Shown here in pieces: positions 47,901 to 60,076 of a stretch of DNA of 64,000 bases (the first letter of the stretch is position 1; each line of letters opens with the position of its first letter). A program made the position numbers and the translations under genes. The notes beneath the pieces were generated by a model. The model made no database searches. It worked only from the letters and a program-made list of their open reading frames with translations, and was not told the DNA's origin. The DNA lies in contig JBAMJR010000154.1 in assembly GCA_038501785.1 (NCBI GenBank), positions 4,410,001 through 4,474,000 of the forward strand, written 5' to 3'. Source of the DNA: Myoxocephalus aenaeus. Lineage: Eukaryota > Chordata > Actinopteri > Perciformes > Cottidae.

Positions 47901-50900
47901 AAAGCTACAGGTTTCTCCCCTCCGTTCTCTGGTATTTGCCTCTGAACTCTCTTTGTAGAGCCCCGTTGTGATGTTTCAGACTGTTAGCATGACATTCTGT
48001 GACTCATCATTCTGTCTTCTCAGACCCCTCCGGCAAAATGGGCTCCCACCCCCATTTCCTGGTGAAACTGTGCCTCTCTTCTTGTACTTGCTCACATGTG
48101 TTGTAGCCGGTCTGCAAAGGATCTCCACACTTCTCTTCCTTTTTTCTGCACCACTCAGCACAAACTTTATAGTATTCAAATTTGCAGCGATGGGAACTGG
48201 TTTTCACATGTCTTGTTGGTTATTTTCCAGAAGTTGGCCTTGGTTTCAGTTCTATGCCTCAGTAGCATTAAATAAAAGCTGTCAAAAGGGTTTTATAGGC
48301 ATCGGTCGGGTCACTCGTAGACATGAGTTAAATTAAGGAATAGTTTAAAATGTGGTCATCTCGGTAAGCCTTAATGTGAGGTGTGAATTTTTATTTTTAT
48401 TTTTGTGAAAATGAGTGTTATTAGCCATGAAGTTAAGGCTGATAACCCCAGTGACAGCAGTGCAGCATATGCTTCTTACAAGCATACGTTTTGAATTGCC
48501 TTTGTTTTTTTGCATACAGTAGGTGATGCATGACTAGGTTTGCATTGGCCTTTACACCTCTTTCACTTAAAGGGTGAAGATGTTAACCTTTTTCAACTAG
48601 TTATCAGTTTTGTACTTAACTGCTGTTATGGTTTGTGTATAAAAAAAGTTAGTGGAATTTTGTGGGCTGCTATAAAGTAAGATCATCTGTTATGATGTGA
48701 ACATTCATGTATTTTGGTCGTCGATTAGCAGCTTTTAAAATGTTCGTTAAAATAAAAAGTCAAAAGATCAATCTCCAAAAATCTGATCTTTTTATCCTCT
48801 GCAGTTGCACTCAAAAGGTTGCACTTTCCCTTGTATTTTGTGTAGTGACAGAAATACTTATGGAATTGGACTGTTTAGAAGGAATATGTCAGCTGTTATA
48901 GTGCTGGTAAATTCTCCGCTTGATAATTGCATTTTAGAGAGTAATATGATAACCTTCAACAGCACTGGCAGTACGATCTGACATGCCTCCTCTGACTACA
49001 CACACACACACACACACACACGGTGGTTTCATTTCTGCTGCACCAGTCTTTTTTTCACCTGAGGGTGCTAGATTAGCCAACAGTATATATTTTTTTGTGA
49101 GCAGTTCAATTGGAAATATATATAATTATCCTAAATTATTGGTGGCTAGTTTGTGTGTTTTTATTTTAGTAGCCCTAATTCGGTAAGCTGGTAAAACTTA
49201 ACCCACTGGGTGCAGAGAGACCAGATATTTTTACACAATGTGACCAACAATTTGTTTTGTCAGCTTTTACAGTTTACATCAAGAAACTATTTTGGTGTAT
49301 TTGTGACTAATATCAGCACAGAACTGTTGATCTGCTGGTGTGTAGTTGTAAAGTAGATAGGTCAAGCCTACCAAGGAATGTGCTGAAATCATCAAAGAAT
49401 AATATCGCCAGTATTAATATGTAATAATTTAGTAACGCATGCAAAAGCCATGTTGTACTTTGATTTTTATTTATTCATATTTTTTTTAATAGTGTGTCAA
49501 CATATAAGCCCCATCAGCAGTGTGACAACAGTCCTTGAAAACCCTCAGGTTTTTTTTAGTAGGAAATATTTTGGTTGTTTTGTGTTAAACACTGAACTGG
49601 ACTATTCTAAATATCTAAATTCAACCCAGGCATTTGAGTTGGAATATGCAGCAAAAAAAACAAAACAAGTATGTGTTTGTGAAATTGTATGGGTGTGCCC
49701 TTCAGCTCTCACACTTCAGCTTTGCTTCCTCATTTGCCGCTCTTTCTTATGTATGCATGTAACATATGTGCATATCCTAATTTCATCCATACTGCTGGTT
49801 CTGTACGCAAGTAGTGGTTCACTGTAATTGAAAAAAAGTGTCGGTAGTTTTGCTGGTTCTTGGCGTAACGTTTTTTTTTTTTTTTTGTAGTGTCATGTTA
49901 ATAGTAAAGTGTAAATGAAGTCCGTTGATCGTACTTTTTAAATTGCGCCACAATATACTGCTTTGTCTGCATCCTGTTTATTTCTGCTCAGTCTTCCTTT
50001 TGCAGTCAGGGGAAGCTTTAAATAGTTAAAATGAAGGAGTAAAGAACTGGAGAGATTGAAAAGCATAACTCTTTACAGTAGAGGCAGTTGCGTGTTCAGA
50101 TTAAATATTTCACCAGAAAAATTGTGAACACGCGGGTGTGTTTAGATGACAGATACTGTTGTTGGTCATCAAGGAGCCTTTATAATGTGGTCAACACTTT
50201 CATTGGAAGTTTTTTTTTAAATATCTTTGAAGACGTGCACTGTCCCATTGTGAGACCTGTTCTCACTAACTAATTCAAACTCACAAAATGAATCGTATTT
50301 AGCATTATTTTACAAGCGTAATGATCGTTGGGCTTTTAAAACTTGATTTCCAATGCAGAGTTAATTCATTAGCATAGATATTGTGTACCCGAGGAGTCCG
50401 TCTGTAACACTCATACCTGGCAGTAGATGGAGTGGGTGGTGTATACCTGAGTGCAACAATGACTCGGGTCACGCTCGCTATCTGCTAGTGTGTCCTGTGC
50501 AATGGGTTTACTCTCTTGCTGATGCCAGGTATGTGTTTTCACATGTTCCTGGAGTTTACTGTAATTAATTTGATAAGATATGACTGTAGCCTCCAGGGAC
50601 TCCCAGTCACTGCCTGTGCTATGCTGGACATGTTATGCTGGCTGTGCAAATATAACAGGTTTTTCTAGGATTAACACCATTACAGGGCTAGTGTTTGTAT
50701 GGAACAAAGTAGTTCTTCATTGGTAGCATCCCTGGTCTACGATTACCATAAACAAATGTTCAGCACCTCTTGGGTTCCTTTGAGAATTACACACCCTCGC
50801 AGAGTATTTCTTTGTAAAAGGTTATTTTTCCTATTATTGATAGGTCATCATAATTGGTTGCTTTGTTTTTACGGATTAATTGGTTTTGTATTTGCTTTTA

Positions 50901-53900
50901 TTACTCTAGAGATCTCCTGCCGTGTACATGCTGCCCCAGTAGGTATGTTTTATCACACCGTATAAAGTTGTGGCACAGTGAACAGTGTATTTCTACTGTG
51001 TTTTTTCTGGTCAAGCGTGGCGAACAATGATTTGGCCCCCCTTATGGTGTTTATCTGGCTTCCATTTTTAAAGTGATGGTTTTTCTTAATTATGTGCATG
51101 TTACTTGCACAACAAAAAAATAAATACTACTTTAATATAGTAATTTCAATTTAGTGTTTTCAAACTCTGCTGTTGTGACTGCAGTTTCCATCAATGTCTC
51201 AGTGGCTGAAGATTGAAAGCTTTATGAACACAATGCAAAACTCAAATTTGCATGGATCTTTTTATGGAGATCAATGTGAATGCCATTCAGGTCTTTTTGC
51301 ACAGTTTACGACGTTAATGTAAATCTCCCTTAGTTTATGCTTATACTGGCAGAAGCGGTTGTAACGCAGGCAAGAAGCCGGCCCAGACCCCTTTTGGTGA
51401 GTTGATGGGTTGTCGTCTGCAGTCCTTGTACCCGATGGGGTGTACGAGGTTACTTGACCTTCAACCTTGAGGTCAGGTGACTCTTTGAGGCCATTGTAAG
51501 GAGAGCAAATGTCATAAGAATGGGTTAAATGGGCTGAGCAGTGAAGGTGACATGTCCAGGCATGTTCCCTTAAAGAAGAGGGAGAAAAATGGGGAGAGGT
51601 TAGATTGATTGATGTGAACTTTTCCATCCATAATCAGCTGAAAAGGAAAATGCACAACTTACCTGGTTAGTAGTTAGCATTTTTGTAAAATAATTTAAGG
51701 ATGGACAAGGTCAAATGTTTGTTTCATGACTTCTACTGCAGTTCAAATCGTACAATACAGTCTAAAAATTGCCATGAGCATATTACATTGACGATAAGGA
51801 AATGATTGGGCAAATTTGATGTTGTTTCCCATGTCTCCACACTTTGCATTGTGTGGATACAGTGCACGCCCACAGTGTCAACAGGAAGGGCTTTCAGCTG
51901 TTTTCAGCTGCCTTAGCTGTAGTCTGTAATTGTAATAAAAACTTTTGGGCAGGGGTTGTGCACCCTGACAGGTGATTTGAACCCTAATAGCCAAGGACTA
52001 ATACAAGGCCATTTTGTCATGCCCCACAAATCTGACAATTATACACCCCTGATGTTAAGTTGTAAATAAACCAGTCTAATTTGTGGTGTATGAAATGTCT
52101 TGATTATTATTGGTTACCTTTTGTATTAAACTAAAACTAAACAAATATTTCTCCATGTTCTTTGAACTAATTCAACAGCATAAATATATCAGGTGACATT
52201 CTTTTTTTTGTGTGTGTGTGTGTGAATGTTTTTACATTCAGACGGTGCCACCAAGTTTGCAACGGCTGTGCAAACATATTTTTGAGATGCTAGAAATTAC
52301 TGTAAAATTGGCACCAAATGTAAACTAGAGTTTTATTTCATGCTTAGTCAAAAAGCAACATGTGTGTGTGACCCTCAAATCCTATTAATTTATTTAAAAT
52401 TATTTCTGCTTGCAGCTTCATAACCACAAGTATTTAACTTGAACAGAACAATAAAAGCTAATTGTTTTTTTGTTTTTTTTTGTATCCCCCCTTTCTCAAT
52501 GGATGATTTATTTATTTGTAATCTTTTCATTCATCTTCTTGTGTGTGTGTGAGAGAGAGAGTGTGTAAGTGTGTAAGAGAAAACATCAGGTTTTTTTGGT
52601 CAGTGAGGTTGTTGTGTTTTATTTTTATTTATTTTTTTGAAGGGACTTATGTTAGATATGTCATTGGGTTCAGGCTATCAGACCAAGGTCATAATTACAG
52701 GTCCATTGAGACCTCTAGTGGCAACACGCTTGTTGGACCCAATCTCCTTCAGGATTATTATCTGGACCAAGTTTTGTTTTGGTGCCTTTGCATACAAACT
52801 AGGTTTTGTTGAAAAAAGATTTTGTTTTAAGATTCAAATATGTTGTTGATGTTTACAAGGACAGTCTGAAACATCTTGCTAGAAAAGTAGAATCATTTTT
52901 TTGGACACCTTTTTTTTTTTTGGTACTTTATTGATCCCTCCAGTGGGCTAGTTCTGTCTGGTCAGCTATTGAACAACACCTCTGGTGCTGGCTGGGCTTT
53001 CATTTGCTAAATGGAGACACTATTAGAAACAGACAATCTATCTCTTCTCACTTGAGATTTGCAGTTTCTCCAGTACGTTGATTCTCTTGCCTCATTAAAA
53101 GGGTCAAAGTGTATTTTGAATATCAAATGCTTGTGTCACCATTGTAAAACTGTTTTGTAAAGTCTTTGCTTCATATTTATTCCAGGTAAATACTGTGATC
53201 TCTATTGGGTGCACAGTTAGCGGAGGACAGTGGAGCAGCAATTGGCTTGTAACCCAAGAGCGCTCAACCACTGAATGAGATACTGCACTTTCCCTCTGAC
53301 ATGCAGCCATCTTTGTGGCTCAGAAAGAAAGCTCACTTTACAACCAGTTGTTTCTGGAGCACCCGTCAGTAGCACAAGTGGCCGTTACTGGGCATGGAAA
53401 TTCCACGGTATTTTGACCAACTTCCTTAGAAAATGTGATATTCTGAGTCATTTAAGGTGCAGACTGCTATTTTTTCCCTGTCAACACTGCTCCCCTGTTT
53501 TCGCAGGGCTTTGTTGACCCAAAACTATGCGAATTATTTATTTTACCGTATTATTGTTTGGAGAAAAAAAAATATTGTTTACTTTTCTCGGTGTACAGAA
53601 TTTGCACTGTCCACTCGCCAACTGCTGTTAAAATATGCAAGAGGCTGGTAGACTTTTTCCACTCAACAGCCAAACAAACTATTGTAATCTATCGAGTGGC
53701 TGGTCAAATTTAAACATTCACTAGCCATCTGGCCAGTGGACAAAAGTAAATGTTGCTCCCGATGCTTCTAAACATCATTTAAACTTCCTTTAACCATGTC
53801 AGATTTGCAAATGCAGTTTTTCCTCCTAATGGTTTAAGATGTGTACAACTTTCACTGCTGGTAAACAGACTGAAATGGTTCTGCTATTTTTACTAAAACG

Positions 53901-53919
53901 CAATCAGTTGAAGATGTGA
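44932..53919 (+). other. Presumed host-transcript intron(s) upstream of mir-15a
   Basis: AT-rich, no coding exon recognised in 9 kb. It includes poly(T) tracts (45530-45560, 49870-49886), a short CA repeat at 49000-49020 and, near 52915-52960, a TACTTTATTGATCCCTCCAG segment that looks like a retroposon 3' end. Small exons of the host RNA could lie here unseen. Confidence 0.35.
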
Positions 53920-54335
53920 AATGATTTGAGGACTCTGTGAGCAGTACGTGGACAAACCAGTCCCTCGGCTGCTTGGTTCCAATGAAGGGGAATCCTAATG
54001 TTACAGCATACAATGGTGTTTCCAGTTGTGTGGCAACACTTGGGGAAGGGCCCTTTTGTGTTTCATCATGACGGAGCCTCTGTGCATTAAGCAAGACTCA
54101 TGAAGAAAGTTTGTCTGAGTTTTGTGAGGAAGAATTGAACTTGTTTGTGGAGATCTCTGACCTCAACCCCCTCCAACAGCTTTGGGATGATGTTGGGTCT
54201 TATCGACCAACATCAATGCCCAACCTCACATTTTGGCTAAATTGGTGCAAATCTCCAGGTTTCCAAATGTTGTGGAAAGTTTTCCCAGAGGTGGAGTGGA
54301 GGCTGTTAACAGCAGAGGAATTCCTCATAGCTTGA
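53920..54335 (+). pseudogene. Decayed Tc1/mariner transposase fragment
   Basis: The conceptual + strand translation still shows family segments in order: GNPNVTAYNGV, CVATLGEGPF, then SDLNPLQQLWDDV (the 'SPDLNPIE.LWD' catalytic block of Tc1 transposases), RPTSMPNL and VFPEVEWRLLTAEE (the 'P.R.EAVI..KG' end). A stop interrupts the part after GEGPF, where the second catalytic Asp segment (HDNAP) has become 'S*RSL', and the frame shifts at least once. The catalytic core is destroyed. No terminal repeats found near it, so the copy is truncated and old. Confidence 0.8.
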
Positions 54336-54422
54336 AACTAGATATTTAACGAGCACTGCAATTCTGACCGTCCATCCTCATGCTTTGCATTCAACTGCAT
54401 TGTCTGTTTTTGTGTTTTTCAG

Positions 54423-54509
54423 GTGTTTGAACCTCCTTGCCGGCTTTAGGAGTGGACAGAAGACCTAAATCTGCTGCTGATCATCTGGATGTCTTTAGGG
54501 AGATAAATA
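54423..54509 (+). ncRNA. Possible exon of the microRNA host RNA
   Basis: A pyrimidine-rich acceptor (TGTTTTTGTGTTTTTCAG) ends at 54422, between the Tc1 relic and mir-15a. The donor side is weak (near ATGGGTAATC). Non-coding. Assigned only from context. Confidence 0.25.
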
Positions 54510-54624
54510 ATGGGTAATCAGTCTGTAGCCATATGTGAGCATGCTGTGTGGACCAGCAGCCTGAAGAATAAAGACAAGTGCCACAGAAGACGACACAAGT
54601 TGGAGGTTCCGGGCCCATGACGGC

Positions 54625-54715
54625 AGCTCTGGTGAAGCTGTAGCAGCACGGAATGGTTTGTGGGTTACACTGAGATGCAGGCCATGCTGTGCTGCCGCAG
54701 TAACGCCTGAATACA
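54625..54715 (+). ncRNA. mir15a: mir-15a precursor
   Basis: The 5p mature TAGCAGCACGGAATGGTTTG continued by TG (54641-54662) carries the AGCAGCA seed. The complementary 3p arm CAGGCCATGCTGTGCTGCCG continued by CA (54678-54699) pairs with it across a 15-base loop. It differs from the human 5p only at positions 10-11. The miR-15/16 family represses BCL2, cyclin D and other cell-cycle mRNAs. The partner hairpin mir-16 lies 225 bases downstream, and TRIM13 and SPRYD7 follow, exactly the 13q14 arrangement. Confidence 0.96.
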
Positions 54716-54869
54716 CGACCTGGCTGTCGCCTCGCGGCTCTTCAATCCCGTCGAGGCCGAGGCTCGTTTACCGTCGCTTTCGGATTCGGTGTCCACTGTC
54801 TGAAATATTGCCACGTCGACAATTGTTTTTTCCGACGATAAAAAGTTGTTTGGATGCGCCCCTCTCTTT

Positions 54870-54965
54870 TGCTGGTCGCCTTACTGTAGCAGCACGTAAA
54901 TATTGGAGTTAAGACTCTCGCTGAAGCCTCCAGTATTGATCGTGCTGCTGAAGCAAAGCTGACCA
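54870..54965 (+). ncRNA. mir16: mir-16-1 precursor
   Basis: The 5p mature TAGCAGCACGTAAATATTGG continued by AG (54887-54908) is a perfect miR-16 sequence except the last two bases (human ends CG; this is the 'b'-type fish end). The 3p arm CCAGTATTGATCGTGCTGCT continued by GA (54930-54951) pairs with it. It shares the seed with mir-15a and should be cut from the same primary transcript. Confidence 0.97.
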
Positions 54966-55010
54966 CTCACAATGAGCTCGGGGGCAGCGAGCGCTTGAGA
55001 GACGTTTCCA

Positions 55011-55012
55011 GG
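55011..55012 (+). promoter_or_regulatory. Candidate splice donor just after mir-16
   Basis: TTTCCAG then GTACAT, 46 bases past the mir-16 hairpin. If used, the hairpins could lie within or at the edge of a host exon. Seen by eye only. Confidence 0.2.
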
Positions 55013-55110
55013 TACATTGTTTACACACCGGTTCAACACTTCCTTGCTTTAATCGTTAAAATATGTACTGTCTTTTTTTATATTTCACTGTTCTGTCTGC
55101 CCACTTTGAG

Positions 55111-55116
55111 AAATAA
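55111..55116 (+). terminator. Candidate poly(A) signal after the microRNA cluster
   Basis: AATAAA about 150 bases beyond mir-16, the first on the transcript strand after it. It may end a short host isoform. Confidence 0.25.
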
Positions 55117-56985
55117 AAATGTAGAATTGGCTTTTTGTCTGTAATGTGTTTTGAACATGACGTGCTACACTTAGTGTTTAACACGATGCTGTTATATTGT
55201 TTTTATGGTTTTCCCGTTACACTACAGGTTTTGACCGATTTAAGGCTTGATCTAGTCCGCCGTCCACGAAGAAGAAATCGTGCATGTAGGCCCGCGTGCC
55301 GCTGCAGCGCTGGGATGTCCGGCCTGTTCACCATGAGCCGATAACGCTGCGGATTAAAAGTATTACATTCGTACTGTAGTGAACGCAACAATTTATTTTA
55401 TTTTTCTAAATATCAAAAATAATTTCAGTTTCTAAAAGTATTTTACAAAAGAGATTTTGTTTCCCTTTGGAAAATGCTTTTTAAGACCTATTTTTGCTCC
55501 GACGGTCTTTAGGATCCATTGGCTCGCTTACCGTCCAGTCTCTACATTGTTGTGTATCGTGACTGCAATATGCACGAAAAGATCTGATCTATTCTGACGT
55601 TCACTGCAACGCAGTGACGAATGATATGCTGTCCCGTAACATGGCTTAACTCCTCCATTTTAAGTGGTGTCGGATGCGCACGCAATCATGTAGGACACCC
55701 GGTGACGATAATCTCGAGTCAGATTTGCCTAAATAAAAATGAAATCACGTTGTTTTTACAGGCATTTGATACAACATGGCACCAGTTGGTAAATATGTCT
55801 TTTATAAAATGTTCACATATGAAATGTGAACTTGTGTGCTAAATAAAAATCTTTAAAATCCTTAAACTGAAGAGAAGAAACTACAGGTTACACTTGTTTA
55901 CAAAGTCGCTCGGACCACTTGCCTTTGATTAAAAACATGACATGTGAATGAAACACCAACTAATTATTGATTAAATTTCATAATCTGGAGATTTTCGGAT
56001 AACCTGGTGGAATATTCGCCACTGAACAAGCTGCAGCATTTCTTTTTTATTGCCATTTGGCCTTGCGGGCCTGTTTAATGATCCTTCTGAATTATTGTAT
56101 TTGTTCTCGCAACTATAATTATAAATAAACGTGAATTAGAATATATAACAAAGGTGAATTAATGTAAAAATTATAATAGAAAGAAAAGTGTCAGATTTCT
56201 GCGCATTTTCGGAGTGTATTTTTTTCCTCAGCAGCAAAGCGTGCATTTTTTTTCAAATGGAGAAATACCATATCTATATCTATATATTATTGTATATGTA
56301 TAACGAGATTAGCCTTTATACGATAATAGGCTTTTTTTTTTAAATCACACTGCTGCAATAGGGACATTTCCATGTGTGTGAATATTAAGTAAGGAAAGTA
56401 TTACTTTATATTTCCCTTTAGTGCAATTATTTAAATTGAATGTGTGACCATTTAGCGTATTAAAACATTACATCAAAGTGTGGAAGCTGTCTCGACAGTG
56501 ATGTACGGCGTGAAGTTCCACATTTTGTCTCACATCGGTTAAACATCCCAAAAAAAATATTGTGAGTTTTTATTGTAAACATTTACCTCCTTTTATATCG
56601 GTCGTGCATATTTTAATTACATGCAGGCTGTAATTGTATATTGAATACCACGCATCTCTAGTTCGCTCTTGTACTTTGGTTGCAAACACATTTTCCAGAG
56701 AAAACATGAACATTATAAAAATGATCTTCTAGCAATAGGAAAGAAAAAGATGCTTCTATCACAGTAATAATAAAATGTCTCTTCACTTTAATCGATGTGA
56801 AAGGGTGTAAGAGTGTGACACTAAACACTGTGTAGGCTGTTCAATTATCTGGATATTTAGTTAAGTGGTTGATCGCATGCACATAAAGTTATTTTGTATT
56901 TGTAATATTGTTTTATTAAACCTCAATGTCTGGCCGTGCACCCTGGCTTTACGGTCATTTTTTAAATATGAAAAGTCTCAGTTAT

Positions 56986-57047
<62 letters not shown>

Positions 57048-57831
57048 GAATTTGGATTGAGTTGACCTTTTTCAGCTTTTGCGTGCAGTGCAAATTAAAA
57101 TATTAATGCAGAGTGGTACATTTATTTTCATCCTATGTTTGCCTGGCAACAGAAGGCTATATATATATATGTACATGCGTGCCATGACGTACATCCTGAA
57201 TTATGGCCAGTGCTGACATCACGGATTCACTTTGTGCTCTGATTTTAGGATTTATGTTTTTCAAAGATGCAGCTCTACTCGGGAGAATGAGTGAATAAAC
57301 AAATAGAAGGATCAATGCACAATCCACTGTTTGTCCTTTTGCTCTGACCTATTTTAATAAAGACCGCTTTTGGTGATAGGCCAAAAATCTCACTGCGCTA
57401 CCCTGAATTGCATTTTAATGTCAGGATTGCACAGTCAGTTGTTTTTTTACCAATTAAAATGCATATAGCAAAAAATAGGCCTGTGCTTTTTTACTTTAAC
57501 GGGCTTCAGATGTCTGACTTTATAGACCGGACAAGTCATGCAACGAATGAGTCACATTTACCTCCGCAAATAGCTCTTGTGTGGAAATAGAGCGAGTTGC
57601 TTAGGTTTTGTTGTCAATGATAGGGGGGAAAGAGCAGTCAGCTGTTTGGGTTTCAAGAAAACATCATAAACATATATGGACCGTGTTCTTTTCTTCACCT
57701 CCTCCTCCCTCACTGCAGCCTGGTGCATATTTCTCACGCGGGCCCTGTTATGCAACGAGGTAACCTTGAAGAGGTTGCAGCATCACCGTGGTGCGGACGC
57801 GCTCTGCGGGGATGACTGTACATTTGGTTTA

Positions 57832-57832
<1 letters not shown>
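55117..57832. other. Intergenic between mir-16 and TRIM13
   Basis: AT-rich, no coding exon recognised, including none of the BTB-domain protein KCNRG that overlaps TRIM13 in mammals. Contains the TA repeat at 56990-57043. Confidence 0.4.
56990..57043. repeat. (TA)n microsatellite
   Basis: About 27 TA units. Confidence 0.92.

Positions 57833-57910
<78 letters not shown>
57833..57910. repeat. (CA)n microsatellite
   Basis: About 38 CA units with one CGCA interruption, about 100 bases beyond the end of the TRIM13 3' UTR. Confidence 0.92.
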
Positions 57911-57911
<1 letters not shown>

Positions 57912-58005
57912 TTCACAAGGCTCGGTAGTGTCTCTAAAGAGTTGGCTGATTTGGCATGCCGCACTTAACATGAAAAACACACTCATGGATGTGACTTGAA
58001 TCTGT

Positions 58006-58011
58006 TTTATT
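58006..58011 (-). terminator. Poly(A) signal of TRIM13
   Basis: TTTATT on + reads AATAAA on -, 267 bases beyond the TRIM13 stop codon. It would give a compact 3' UTR. Confidence 0.5.
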
Positions 58012-58277
58012 TATCGCCTTGGACGTTTATAAATGTGTCATGTACAAAAAAAATGTGATTGAATCTCTGAAGCAAACATAGGCTGCAACCTTTGTTTAAG
58101 GTTTGATTATATTGGAATCTATATGGCTTCATTGGAGCTTGGGCAAAACAAAAAAGGCACAAACAGGAGACACGGTAAACAAATAATTAAACAAGTGTTT
58201 CCATGTACTCACACATCTGACCCGAATGTAATGCACTCTGATGACAATGTGTAGCACGGCCAAGTCGTTAAAGCAAC

Positions 58278-59471
58278 TTATGAATTAGCAATAAAATTGC
58301 CAAAGGAGTTCATTAAGTCCCAGATATACTCATTACCTGCATCCATTAGACCTGCGCACATGCCAATCATTTCGCACAGGTACGCGTTGGTGTGGGTATA
58401 GTGTGAGGAAACGGCAGCGAGCAGCGGTTCATACGAGGGCACGTAGGCTGCGAGGTCGGGCGGCTGCAGCAGCAGCGTTGTCGTCGACAGCAACAACACC
58501 ACATTGAAGGCGATCCATCTCGGCGCCGCCATCCGGGAGCCCCCCGTTCGGTACGCGCCGTTCTCGTGCGGCACCGAGATCCTGTCCACTTCTCGGAGCC
58601 TCAGCGAGTCCCACTTTTTAACATCGAAATTGCGCACAAGGGGGGCGACGTCCGCGTCCTCCCGGGACGGCAGCGGAGGCGGTGTCTTGGGGAGCACCTT
58701 CAACTTCTCCCGAAACTCCCGCATCTGCTGCAGGAAGCGCAGCGGCTCGTCGACGCTCCTGAGGGACTCGGCGAAGCTGAGCGCCCGCTGATGGTCCTCC
58801 ATCGTGGCGCTCAGCCCGGTGATCACCGGGTCGTATTCTTGCAGCACCACCAGCTTCAGGGTCTCAAAGTCGGAGAGGATTTCACTCTTTTTACATTCGA
58901 TGGTGCTGATGAGTTTGTCGAAGTAGTCTGTTACCTTCTCTGCGTCCTTGGTCACAGACAGAAGCGCTTTTTTCTTAACGGCTTGCAGTGTCTCCAGGCA
59001 GGACAGCACGTCGGTGCTCTTCCAGCTCTCCAGCCCGCGAAGCAGCACCTCAAACGCCGCCTTCTCCCGCTCGTGCGCCTCTTCCAAGGAGCAGAATGCA
59101 TGCCCTTTGTGCTCGTCTTGTGTTGCGCAAAACCCACAAATTAGAGTCAAGTCCGTGACGCAAAATATGTTTAGTGGCTGGCCGCAGTGTTCCTTACATT
59201 CAGACATTTTAGGCATGAGCCTTATTTTGCTGTATTTTTCCACTATCCCCCGCAGAGAGTAGTTGATCTGCAGGCTGTTTGCGCCGTTGTGAGGGGTCTC
59301 TTTGCGGCATGCGGGGCACTTGAAAGGCGTTCTGAACGCTGGACCTCTGTTTCCCTCCAGGAGTCCCTCCAAGCATTTCTTGCAAAAGCTGTGGGAGCAC
59401 AGCAAAACCCGCGGGTCGTCGAAGAGACCGCAGCAGATTGGGCATGTGAGTTCCTCTTCCAGCTGCTCCAT
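58278..59471 (-). CDS. trim13: TRIM13 (RFP2), ER-anchored RING E3 ubiquitin ligase
   Basis: Single coding exon, 397 aa (human 407). RING finger at residues 10-55 with CPICC, CSHSFCKKC and FKCPAC all intact. B-box at about 92-132 (CKEHCGQPLNIFC, CGFCATQDEHKGH). Coiled coil roughly 140-265. A family block around KKSEILSDFETLKLVVLQEY. One hydrophobic segment at 319-335 (WIAFNVVLLLSTTTLLL) that serves as the C-terminal ER anchor. TRIM13 acts in ER-associated degradation, ER-phagy and tuning of innate and NF-kB signalling. I start at 59471 (MEQLEEELTCP aligns with human MELLEEDLTCP); the acceptor TGTTTACAG ends six bases before it and the Kozak context (CACCATGG) is strong. The C-terminal tail after the anchor is clearly diverged from mammals. 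Head-to-head with SPRYD7 as in human. Confidence 0.96.
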   Translation of the reverse strand: MEQLEEELTCPICCGLFDDPRVLLCSHSFCKKCLEGLLEGNRGPAFRTPFKCPACRKETPHNGANSLQINYSLRGIVEKYSKIRLMPKMSECKEHCGQPLNIFCVTDLTLICGFCATQDEHKGHAFCSLEEAHEREKAAFEVLLRGLESWKSTDVLSCLETLQAVKKKALLSVTKDAEKVTDYFDKLISTIECKKSEILSDFETLKLVVLQEYDPVITGLSATMEDHQRALSFAESLRSVDEPLRFLQQMREFREKLKVLPKTPPPLPSREDADVAPLVRNFDVKKWDSLRLREVDRISVPHENGAYRTGGSRMAAPRWIAFNVVLLLSTTTLLLQPPDLAAYVPSYEPLLAAVSSHYTHTNAYLCEMIGMCAGLMDAGNEYIWDLMNSFGNFIANS

Positions 59472-59477
59472 GGTGCC

Positions 59478-60076
59478 CTGTAAACATACATCCATGCATC
59501 AAAAGAAAGCCAAAATAAATCAGCTGGGCTACGCACCCACACTGATGGATGGCGCACCACATGCAATACAGTACACACGGCAATGCCGTGGCGTCGCAAA
59601 GGATACAGGTTTTGCAGTCATGTTCCAGCTGCGCGCGGAGTATTCCCATCCCGAAAGTGAAACTGACTTCCATCGCCGTGCCCGCGTAAAAGCTTGGCAC
59701 GAGCCACGCCAAAAGACTCCGTCTGGCCGCCTAGCGGTACGTAAAGTTCCTTTTTGGGACGAATTATGTACCCAGCTGGCGTCGAAAGAGTCGTGACACC
59801 GCTTGATACAAGTCAACATCGTTAGTACCTTTACAGACATAAGATTGTAAAACAAACTGCCCCCCCCCCCCTCCCCCTAACTTTGCGTTACAGAACAGCC
59901 AGGCAGAGGTGAGCGGAGATGAGCCCTAAATGACCGCCGTCCAACCAATCCAATGCGACAAATCATCGACAGACGGGGTTCGCGTGGCTCCTGTTGGCGA
60001 GGTGCTGAAGTAGGGCTGTGACAGATTTCGCCAGCGCATAGTAACATGCAACCACTGGACCAAAAGAATCACTCAC
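59478..60076 (-). other. TRIM13 5' intron
   Basis: A 599-bp intron between the donor CAGCTG/GTGAGT (exon end 60077) and the acceptor TTTACAG (exon start 59477). Joining these leaves the ATG at 60107-60109 in frame with TRIM13. A 10-base C run lies near 59861. Confidence 0.6.

Noticed and set aside
55117..58277. Search for KCNRG between mir-16 and TRIM13
   Set aside because: No BTB-domain-like coding sequence in any frame.
58566..59144. A 192-aa ORF on the + strand
   Set aside because: Antisense shadow of the TRIM13 coding exon; its codons mirror conserved TRIM13 residues.
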